A stretch of DNA of 64,000 nt, taken from contig MNCI01010107.1 of assembly GCA_015680685.1 (NCBI GenBank), positions 154,043 through 218,042 of the forward strand. The letters run 5' to 3'. This document shows positions 55,298 to 64,000 of the stretch, one piece after another. The stretch's first letter is position 1; each line of letters begins with the position of its first letter. The DNA is from Gnetum montanum. Lineage: Eukaryota > Streptophyta > Gnetopsida > Gnetales > Gnetaceae. The notes beneath the pieces were generated by a model, which made no database searches, was not told the origin of the DNA, and worked only from the letters and a program-made list of their open reading frames with translations. A program made the translations under genes and the position numbers.

Positions 55298-57323
55298 TAG
55301 TTTAACTAAGTGCATTAAATATTACTAAAGAGTAAATTCATATAAAATCATTGTAAGGAAAACATAATGAGACATATTTCATACAAAATAATAATAATAG
55401 TAATACAATTAGCTCAAGGCACACTTTCTAAATAGTACTAAGATCACTTCTTCTTGCAAGAATGGATCTTCATCACATGTTGACGATTATAATAAGTACT
55501 AGGAGAGGAGTAAAAAGGCTATCAGTGAGAAGCCTCAATAGCTAAGGGTAGTATATGCCCATCCTAATTCCTATTATCCATATTTCACCTTCATCCCTCG
55601 TCAAGATAAGTAGTTACATTGGAGGGATATGGAAGGCAACATTGTGTTACCTTTTGATCAATCCATTCCCATCATGCTTATGGTTCAACTCATGAGGTTA
55701 GGCATTGAAGTAACAAGGCCAAAGTATGAGACAAAAGATTAAGCCTCCATAGACTATCAACTTACTAAAGCCTAACTCATGAAAGACAAATGCATGGAGA
55801 CACACTAAAGCTTCCAAGGGCAAAAAAATCCTGATACCATTATTTCTGTAATCATAGAAAGAGGGCAATGATTTCTTCTAAAGGCTATATTAGTACATGG
55901 ATTCTTCTCCTTTTGTTGAGGATGAAATACTTCACTAATGATTACAATTAACGTTGAAGAAATTTGATGAGAGGAAGATGGAGTCCAAGGTCCAAAAAAC
56001 ATTAAAGGATAAATCTCCTAGTCATTTGTCCAAAGAAAAGAAGAAGGACATCAACAAGGAGAAGGAACAAGCAAAGGTCCATAGGAGAAGGACTAGTTAG
56101 CACCATTTTCCTAGGCCTCCACCTTCATCATCCTCATCATCATCAAACTATAATAAGATAAGCCATGATCAAGATAGGAGGAGAAGGGATTAGGATCAAG
56201 ATGAAGATAATAGAAAATCTCATTAGGATGATAGGAACTGGGAGTGTAGACAATCATGAGAGGAAGATAAGCATCACTAGGAGAGGAGTCACAACAAGTC
56301 TCATCATAAAAGGAATGGCCATGATAGGTATTGACATGAACATGATGATTATGATATACAATTGCTAGCCACCAAAAATATGCTAAATTTTTTAAAAGCG
56401 GTTTGAATCCCCACTAGGCATCAAAGGGATAACAAGATCAAAAGGTTGGATATGAACAATATCCTCAAATTTGAAGGGGGGATATAATGCTAATCCACAA
56501 CATCATTTGCAAGCTTTCTATGATGCCTGTGTCTTAGAGAACATTGAGAAAAAGTGGTAGAAGTTAAAAATTTTCCCAAGGATATTTATCAAGAAAGAAA
56601 AAATCTAGTACTAGTCTTTAGAACTAGAGTCCATTTGTAGGTGGAGTACAATTCTAGAGCTATTTAGTGACAAGTATCAAACATACTCTTGAGTGTTCAA
56701 CTTAAAGAAACAAATCTAAGGGTGAAAGTAAGAAAATCATAAATCCTTGGATATAGCCTTGAACTGATTCCCTCTTACATTGATGCCTAGGCCATGAATT
56801 TTCTTAAAGGAAGTAGCTTCAGCACATTATAGATGGGCTCCAAAGTAAGGCCAAATATACCCTTAGGGTTTATACCTTAGGAAAACTATTAGATATGAGA
56901 GCCTATTAAATTCAAAGGATAATTAATCAAGTAACCAAGAAATAAGAAGAGCTATAAAAGAGAGAAAGTATAAAGAAGTATAACAAGGACCTCTCTATTT
57001 ATAAAAGGAATGTGCATTTCTATGATTCATCGGAGGAAGCACCACTAGATGAAGTGGTACAAAGGAAAACCTTGCTGATTCAAAAATTTGTCACTAAAAT
57101 ATCAATAAAGATGGATATAATATGGAACTTCTTAGATGAGAAATTCCAAATTTCTCTTAAGATAGTGAAGAAGAAGACAAAGTAGGAAAGTAGTAGAGAT
57201 AGAAGAAGACAAAAGGATATAGGTAGAGATCATTATTAGCAAAAAGATAAGATTACAATAGTTGATGAGGTTGCAAATGTAAAAATAGATGATGAAAAAT
57301 ATGTCATTTTTCAATATGAACAT

Positions 57324-58428
57324 TGATGAGTGGCGAGGTACCCCTACACTCAACCATACGAATACAAGTGTGTACGTGCGATCAGGTTGAACTCCGCAGA
57401 CTAAATGCCTTAACACCACAAGAAAAACTTGGGGTTAATCGTTCGTTGCCTTCCCAGGCTTGCTTGTATGTGTCACGGTGTATGGTTAAACAAGTCTTAG
57501 GTATATGATTTTTTTGGTATTTTTCAGTTTATCTCCTAAGCTATGAGGGAAAGGGTTGAGAAACTAACTAACTCTAACTAATGTCCTAAGTCTAAATTAA
57601 CTAGCATCAGCATCCGTTCCCACTTATCGAACATACCCTAAACTATGCAACTATGGCTACCAAATGCTAATCGTTACTGGGATCACCACATGTAACGCAA
57701 GTGCTCGAAGTGGTCGTACTGAGGCACCTATTTAGCCTAAGTGTGATAAGAAACCGATTCCTTGGCTAGTCGTACACACTCCTGGGTGCTTGTAGCCAAG
57801 TCGTACTTATCACACGTTCTAGCCTAGCGATGAGTAGTCGATTCGTTGACCACCCGTACACATTGGACTACTACTAGGATTACCAAGCGCAGATCCTGGA
57901 ATACGCTACTGGGTTACCAAGTAGTCACAATGCTCGTAATCAAGTCATACTCACACGTTACGACGAGCAGCCGATTTCTTGATTAGCCGTACACATCCGT
58001 AGATGCTCGTAATCAAGTCGTACTCATGCACGCTAGGAAAGCAATAAATAACAACGAAATAAAACCATGTACTACAAGGTTTATCCAATCAAGTTCGTCT
58101 TTATTGTCGTACACAACTTGTGTTTAGGTTACAAAGTTGCTCGAATAAAGAGCCGTTCACTCTAGGACTCCTACTGCGGGCACATGGGAAATTAATCTAA
58201 CTCTGGAGTGTTCAAACTGCCAGAGCTTCGCTACTTCTAGCCAGGATTGGAAAATGAAGGGAGTGTCGCCTCTTATTTATAGATATGGCAGCGGACCGCG
58301 ATATCGCGTATGCGATATCGTAGGGATGGACGCGATATCGCGTACGCAATATCGCAGGGGATGCGATATCGCAGCGGCCACGATATTGCGTACGCGATAT
58401 CGTAGCTTGTGCATATCGCATCTCATCA
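57324..58428 (-). mobile_element. Solo LTR in gag, TSD AACAT
   Basis: TGATGAGTGGCGAGG...ATCTCATCA, 1105 bases, with perfect 5-bp duplication AACAT (57319-57323 and 58429-58433). Minus-strand TATAAATA at 58275-58282. It has the richest palindromic array in the window (58297-58420), with GCGATATCGC, CGCGATATCGCG and TACGCGATATCG units. Gag sequence continues on both sides, confirming the insertion. It looks younger than its host. Confidence 0.96.
58290..58425. repeat. GATATC palindrome array (U3)
   Basis: About nine GATATC/GATATTGC-centred units spaced roughly 12-20 bases, some extended to 12-16-bp perfect palindromes, just upstream of the TATA box in the LTR's own orientation. Equivalent arrays lie at 70-180, 3620-3705, 7780-7825, 14990-15120, 17918-18030, 23950-24018, 32920-32990 and 42000-42030. 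Confidence 0.92.
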
Positions 58429-58579
58429 AACATCTCAAAAGGATGTTGTCCTATAGTGTTACATTTACAAAAATTCAGGGTATATGCATTGAACCTAAAA
58501 TTGACAAAATAATAACTACCTTATCAACAAAGTAATTGTTTACCTTTTGGTATGTCAAACCCTTAGAGAAAAAGAAAAA

Positions 58580-59648
58580 TGTAGAATGTGTGTGTATGTG
58601 TTTGAATTTTTACAAAATCACGAAGGAATAGAATGTGCAAGGACTTCACATGAAGATCCAATACTTCTAATCATAAGCTCATAGAACCAAAAACTTTAAG
58701 AACAAGAGCTAAAATAATGAAATGAATACTAAAGAAGATTAGATGATAACATGGATGGAAACAAAGTCTACAAGCCAAATGAAAATGTTCCAAAGACTAC
58801 TGACATGTCAAAATGACCAAGGAATTCAAAAAATATAGGAATTCTTCAACAAAGTAGATGCCTATAAAAAATAGCAGACATCTATCTTGGAAGATAAACA
58901 TCTATAGGCATATGTTTACATCTCTAGGTAGACATCTCTCCAGCATTAAAGGTGTTCTTAGATAGATGTCTCATCCTTGAAGTAGACATCTATACTAGTC
59001 ATTTGATAGCCATTACATGAATTCTCAGGAGTTTTTGAAAACTTTAAGGGTATAAGACAAAGTGAATTTCTTAGGAATTTAGTAACCATTATTCATTGAA
59101 AAATTCATTATTAGCTATTCAAGAGAATTTGTCATTGTTCTTCATTGTATCATCATTTATTTGTATTGATTTTATTGAGCCTCAAGCACAAGGGAGTTGT
59201 AAATTGAGTTACACTCTTTTCTTGATCTTTTTCTTTCTTTCTTTATAGCCCTATAGGATTGATGTGCTTCTTGTGGAAAGACATCTTCATTGCACTCATA
59301 AAGACCTTTTAGGGTAGTGATCTTGTGGTGATAAAAACTCTAGAGTAGAGCTCACATTTGTAAAGGTTTTGGGATTCTTTAAATGGCATTTTGAGGTTGT
59401 TGAAACCTTGTGGGTTTGAGTGGTTTCATAGCAATGAAACATTCCAACATAGAGCTCAAATCTTGTAAATTTTATTGTGCCTTGCAAATGGCATTTTTCA
59501 AGCAACAAAGTCTAGAGGCATGCACAAATTGTACCCTTCAAGTGTAGTCCTACCCAAGTTGGGAAATCATGTAAAAAATTATGTTTGATTTTGGTGGCTG
59601 CAATAATTTTTATTAGGGAACTTATTCAACCCCCCTTTTAAGTTCTCA
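58580..59648 (+). mobile_element. Copia-type LTR (approximate limits)
   Basis: Starts perhaps TGTAGAATGTGTG and ends near TTCAACCCCCCTTTTAAGT and TCTCA, a typical Copia-type LTR end next to an iMet primer site. It contains AGACATCT repeats at 58860-59000 and an AGGCATGCACAAATT block near 59516. No second LTR is seen in the window. Confidence 0.65.
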
Positions 59649-59657
59649 ATTTTTAAT

Positions 59658-59669
59658 TGGTATTAGAGC
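59658..59669 (+). promoter_or_regulatory. Primer-binding site (iMet type)
   Basis: TGGTATTAGAGC, one change from TGGTATCAGAGC, the usual Copia primer site. Confidence 0.8.
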
Positions 59670-59739
59670 TCGATACTCTCAAGTTCGTGCTTGACAATCC
59701 AAGACTGAAAGGGAATCTCTTACACCAAGCTACTAATTT

Positions 59740-60010
59740 TGAATGCATTTGACTTTGCATATTAGAAGGCAAAGATGCAAGGATTCTTTGAATCCATGAA
59801 ATTCTAATTGTGGAAGTCAATTCTTCAAGATTATACACCACCCATGAACAAAACCAATAGAGCACTCAAGCCACAAAGCAAATGAGAATAATCAAATATT
59901 CATAGACATGTAGGATTATGAATGGTAGGAACATGATTAAGACTAGATGCTATAATAGATGAAGCTAAATAAACATGCTTGGGATAGACTATCTAAGATT
60001 TTTTAAAAGG
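59740..60010 (+). pseudogene. Copia gag N-terminal remnant
   Basis: In one frame after the primer site: KAKMQGFFESMKF-like sequence (about 59767), LWKSILQDYTPPMN (59809-59850), then a decayed stretch LDAIIDEAK (about 59944). This is the start of the Ty1/Copia gag (the W-K-..M...L pattern). The remainder of the element is missing; satellite-like sequence follows. Confidence 0.7.
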
Positions 60011-60199
60011 TGTAACTGTACCATCATCACTTGAATAATACATCTATGTAAGTTTAGTTTGTAATGATCTAATTTATAATTTTAATAGAGGGTAAAAAAG
60101 ATGATCCAAATGTATTATTAAGTTTAAATAGCTCCAAATGTAAAATGAACTATAGTTGTGAAAAGGAATAAACTATGAGAATGAATAAATGCGTTGTAT

Positions 60200-61110
60200 C
60201 TTACATGACTTGTGTCTATTTGAGAACAAGATTAAATATAGAAATCACAAAATTCAAACTTGCATGAGTGTGCATGTTTTATAATGGGTTCTTTAACTAT
60301 ACTTTCAATTCAAAAGAGAAATGAACAAAGACAATATTTATCATCTTGAAGAGGCATTGAGTACATAAACAAATAGTTTCATTGCATTTTGGAAAGCATG
60401 TGTTCATTTAAGGAGTGTATTGTATATAAAGACTATGAAATCCAAACCTACACAGATATGCACACTTTATTTGGAATGTTCCATGTATATTTTCTAGTTC
60501 AAAATAGGAACAATATAGAAATATATTCTATAATCATAAAACTTTTTAAAGTATGAAACCCTATAATTTCATTTTAGTTTTATAGGAGTATGTCTATATA
60601 ACAAGTAATTGGAATTAGAGACCATCAATTCCAAACCTAAATGACTTTGCATGTTTTTATTTTATTACATGTTGTAAAGATTATTTTTAATTGAGGAGAG
60701 TATTATATAAAAAAATCTTCAAGTCCAAACTTACATAGACATGTAAGTTTCATTTGAATAGATGCATGTATCTATTTGAGGAGCATATTAGATATAGAAA
60801 CCTTGAAATTCAAAGATGAACATTTTATTTGTGATGGTCCATGTATATTTTCTAGTTCAAAATAGAAATATGTTCTATAATCTTTAAAATTATTAACCAT
60901 TAAAGCTTATAATTCATTATATTGTTAGAAGAGCATGTCAATTTGACAATGCAATTAGATTTAGATAGTACTAATTCTAAACTAACACAGTATGAATGTT
61001 TCAATTTTATTACATTTTATGAAGAACATATTTATTTAAGAGTACTGGATATAGAGACAGTAAATACAAAACTCCTTGGACATGAAAGTTTCATTTGGGA
61101 TACCAAATTT
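60200..61110. repeat. Degenerate tandem array
   Basis: Phrases such as TATTTGAGGAGCATATTAGATATAGAAACC, cut here to TATTTGAGGAGCATATTAGA, recur near 60218, 60409, 60583, 60690, 60772, 60925 and 61030, with TCCATGTATATTTTCTAGTT at 60480 and 60839. Spacing varies (80-190 bases). No coding capacity. Confidence 0.65.
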
Positions 61111-61319
61111 CTATTTTCCATTTCAAAATGAGAATAACAAAATAATATTAGATAATCATGAGGAAGTATCAAGCATGCTATAATTGACGAAACTAGGTTG
61201 TATAAAAATAATGTGCAAATTTTTTTTTTCTATAGTGATTTAAGGAGAAATTATGCATAAAATAAACTAGTATAATTCTTAAATTCTAAAATATTATACA
61301 AATTGAAAAAATAAAATGA

Positions 61320-61870
61320 AAATTAACATGGGCAAAAAATGGTTTGATGGACAATCTACTATGCAAAAGTAGTGCATAGTATCACATTAATGATGAATTT
61401 TTGCAATTGAAAGTAATTGCAAAATTGTGAAAATAGCAATCAAAATAATTACAAGATCTAATATTAAGTAAAAAGATGTTAAAGTGGAATAGAAATCCAT
61501 CATCTTTGTAGCATTAATTCAAATAACTACTTTCAATAATGCATGTTAGAGTATAAAGTAGTGCACATAATAAATAATCATAAAGTTAATAAAATAAAAT
61601 AAAAATGAACAACTTCAATTAAAACTTTGTGCAAATACATGTTCTATAGAAAATTTAAAATGAAAAATTTATGAAAAAATAGGTTTTATAGATAATCTAC
61701 AATGCAAAATTTATCAACAAACTAGTTTGACAAATAATCTGATATGCAACATTGATGCACAACTGGTTTGATAAATCTAAAATGTCAAATTTATGCAAAA
61801 AATAAAAATAAAAAATAAAAAATAGTTTGATAGAAAATCTATGATGAAAAAATTATGCACAACTAGTTCA
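61320..61870. repeat. Second degenerate array (~50-60 bp unit)
   Basis: Recurrent TAGTTTGATAGATAATCTA and ATGCAAAATTTATGCACAA-like blocks at 61340, 61680, 61725, 61765, 61825 and 61855. AT-rich and non-coding. Confidence 0.6.
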
Positions 61871-61991
61871 TTTAGATGTAGAAAAGAAAGATAAGATTGA
61901 ATTACATTAGGATTTATCATGTAGAAAATGATTGGTTTCACAAGTTCTTTTCTTTTGGAATATGTTATTGCTACTATGTTGCAAAGGAAAA

Positions 61992-62428
61992 ACTAGCTTA
62001 TATATATATATATATATATGTTGGCCAAGATGATTTTTAAAAAATGATGTTAACGAAGCCCAACTACTGGACGAGGTAACAAGATAACTAAAAACAAAAT
62101 CACTCACCCCTCTATTTCTCTACCACTTACCCAATTTAGTTTTACCTTCTCGATCAAGTTTGCTCTTTCTTTGTTTATTCATGGTGTTTTTGAGAAATAA
62201 ATCTCTTGCATAAATAATGCTCAAAAATTCCATGAAAAAATAAGGAAAGAGCAAACTTGACCAAGAGGGTAAAACTAAATTAGGTAAGTGGTAGAGAAAT
62301 AGATGAGGGGTGAGTGACATGTTTTTAGTTATCTTGTTACCTCGTTCAGTAGTTGGGCTTCAGTTACATCATTTTTTAAAAAAATTATCTCAGCGAATAT
62401 ATATATATATATATATATATAAGCTAGT
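61992..62428. mobile_element. Foldback MITE with ~200-bp arms
   Basis: Left arm 61992-62194 and right arm 62220-62428 are about 90% complementary, with a 25-base loop. Ends are ACTAGCTTATATATAT and its reverse, so the (TA)n tracts belong to the arms. No ORF. An RNA from it would form a long hairpin. No clear target duplication beyond a possible TA; superfamily not assigned. Confidence 0.85.
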
Positions 62429-62439
62429 GGAGTGGTTTC

Positions 62440-62750
62440 ATGGGCTATGAGTAGAATTTAATTATTTTTTTTATTTTTAAAGTTATCATCACTATTTGCA
62501 TTCCAACTGAGCAAAATAAACTTCTTGTGCAATTCTACATTGGAGATGTTTAGCATTTGAAATCTTTCTATATCTTTGCACATGAAAAGGAGGATGAATA
62601 TTTAAAGAATCAATGGTCTTGACTCTAGATAATGCAAAAAACATTAAACCCGTAAGTTCTCTTGTGTAGCAATTTTGTAGGCTATGAGTAAAATTTAATA
62701 ATTTTTTTATTTTTTAAGTTATCATCACTATTTGCATTCCAAATAATATA
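62440..62750 (+). repeat. Direct repeat pair (~65 bp)
   Basis: GGCTATGAGTAGAATTTAAT at 62450 and GGCTATGAGTAAAATTTAAT at about 62681 start two copies that both end in TATTTGCATTCCAA, 235 bases apart. The rest of 62430-63100 is AT-rich, with no gene. Confidence 0.75.
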
Positions 62751-63099
62751 TACTGGTAAACATAAATTGGTTAAAATAAAAGTTCATATATTTCGTATAT
62801 GTTGATGAAGGAATACATTGCATAATTATTGTAACAAACATTGTGTTGGCACATTTGGCCATTCCATGGAACAGGCTTTACAAGGTTATGGTGATTTTTG
62901 AAACATTTAAAAGAGATTGTTGAGTTTTATTTTTCACCTTGAAGTCTACCATGTTGATTAAGACAAACTTTGCTAATTGGTTCACACTCCCAAAGATATG
63001 GAGGGTCTTGTTCAACGTGCATACCATCGACTTTAGGAGAAGGAAAAATGAAAAAAATAAATTAAAACACTGTTACGCAGTCATAGGTACTGAAAATCG

Positions 63100-64000
63100 T
63101 GAGGCTGATGCATTGCGATAGATGCGCACAAAAAAACGGTGATGGCAGTAGCAACGAAAGAGCGTAAGAACACATCCACAACAACCGAAGACGATCATTG
63201 GGAGCAGTTGCGGCACATTAGGGCCGTTTATGGTCGCTTGCAAAATCGCGGCCCTAATTTTCAGAGAATCACAGCCCTGTTTTGCTCGAAAATTTGTAGG
63301 AAAATTGTGGTTAATTCAGCAAATAACTTCAATAGAAAGATCAGCGACTGGCGGATGAAATAGCGGCAACAGAAGAAGACAGAGAGCGACCGTTGTTGCG
63401 CGCGCAGCCAGGGCTTTGTCCGTGGCTAAATCTGGCGCGCGTTGCGCGGATCAAGCACATCTGGCTGGGGGATACTGTGCGTAGATTTCTTGAAAGAGGG
63501 CTTATTGGGGTTTAGGCGCCTCAGATGCCTGCGAACGGCAGCAAAAAGGACTGTGCGCAGGCAGAAAATCAGCAACAGACAGCAAGCACCAGCGCCTGTA
63601 CCCTGCATTCAATCAAGTGACGACAATAGCACCAGCACATTAATATTTTTGTTGTTTGAAGGAGTTACAGGGCGCAGAAAATCCAGTGACAACGCCACGC
63701 GGGAGCCAGAAACTGTGCAGAATGCAAAAACCCGAATTAAAATCTACGTTTTTTATTTTTGAGGTTCTGTCTCACAGAGAACAGAAGGGAAAATAACCAG
63801 CGATTACCACCAAAAAAGGGCTTCTTCCTCCCAAAAGAATCAGTTTGAAATTCAGGCAGTATACCTTCAGCAGTTGCCATGAGCAAGGCCGATGCATTCG
63901 GCATCGCGTACCAGCCCGATTGATGAGGTAACAGGGACACGGGAGCATACCAGGCTAACTGCACAGAGATATTTTTCATCGATGCTACTAAACCGTTAGA
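63100..64000. other. GC-richer tract, possible gene edge
   Basis: Base composition changes from strongly AT-rich to balanced, with CpG-rich parts (for example GTTGCGCGCGCAGCC near 63395). Frames at 63139-63363 (plus, 74 codons), 63442-63762 (plus, 106 codons) and 63737-63979 (minus, 80 codons) are open but carry no motif I know. This could be the promoter/first exon of a gene beyond the window, or just a less methylated tract. Confidence 0.35.

Larger units (their letters stand above)
55420..58550 (+). pseudogene. gag: Gypsy gag, decayed and split by a solo LTR
   Basis: Matches the gag at 33909-36270: RQDK-stop-LHW at about 55602, then GNIVLPFDQSIPIML, a Ser/Arg/Lys-rich part (55990-56330), MNNILKFEGG (about 56448), LYDSSEEAPLDEVV-like sequence (57018) and the Cys/His region VIFQYEH, interrupted at 57323. 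The frame's continuation (LKRMLSYSVTFTKIQGICIE) starts at 58434. Many stops. Confidence 0.8.
54411..58555 (+). mobile_element. Gypsy LTR-gag remnant
   Basis: 5' LTR (54411-55276), primer site and gag in plus orientation, interrupted by a solo LTR (57324-58428). After gag resumes at 58434 it stops near 58555, just before a Copia-type LTR; pol and the 3' LTR are missing. It was inserted into the LINE endonuclease; the five bases before the LTR are AAAAG. Confidence 0.85.

Noticed and set aside
58290-58425. Regularly spaced palindromes resembling a CRISPR array
   Set aside because: The units are short, spacers are uneven and part of the same palindromic pattern, the array lies within an LTR, and the context is a plant nuclear genome.

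Overview
This looks like 64 kb of a large, repeat-choked seed-plant nuclear genome, most plausibly a conifer or other gymnosperm. That is an inference from long, old, nested LTR retrotransposons, several LINE families, one intronless gene and AT-rich spacers; the sequence does not name the species. Only one intact host gene is visible: a DYW-type pentatricopeptide repeat (PPR) RNA-editing factor on the minus strand at 27085-29694, with a TATA box just upstream. Two N gaps (4115-4708, 20083-21037) and four single-N joins (17605, 23184, 45440, 46001) interrupt the assembly, and at least three of the single Ns hide missing or inverted sequence.

Most of the window is built by one Gypsy-like LTR group. 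Its LTRs begin TGATGAG and end CTCATCA (or close variants), carry palindromic GATATC arrays next to a TATAAATA box in most copies, and flank a primer-binding site of the tRNA-Asp type and a G-rich polypurine tract. Copies seen are: a non-autonomous element at the left edge with a degenerate coiled-coil ORF (1-3141); a gag-only element (about 3711-7831); a solo LTR with TSD CTTGT (14937-15871); a gag element with a gap where pol would be (17305-24022, TSD CTAAT); a full-length but stop-riddled element with gag, protease, RT, RNase H and integrase (32911-42813, TSD CCAAG) sitting inside another LTR (32091-42924); an LTR-plus-gag remnant (54411 to about 58555); and a solo LTR (57324-58428, TSD AACAT) inserted in that gag.

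Other mobile DNA: a 5'-truncated LINE with a 13-bp TSD (29933-31681); a minus-strand LINE remnant with an unassigned downstream ORF (9840-11640); a second LINE type (43397-43814 and 49175-51100) split by a minus-strand LTR element (43815-49174); a LINE endonuclease fragment (53880-54405); a short Gypsy relic with integrase remains (51105-53320); a Copia-type LTR with iMet-type primer site (about 58580-60010); a foldback MITE (61992-62428); a tRNA-derived SINE-like piece (16484-16547).

The oddest items are the coiled-coil ORF replacing gag-pol at the left edge, a CCR4/EEP-type nuclease pseudogene inside the LTR element at 43815-49174 (split by an apparent assembly inversion), a conserved transmembrane segment in the post-integrase region of the Gypsy family, and palindromic repeat arrays in the U3 promoters. 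The last 900 bases are GC-richer and may be the edge of another gene, but I cannot identify it.
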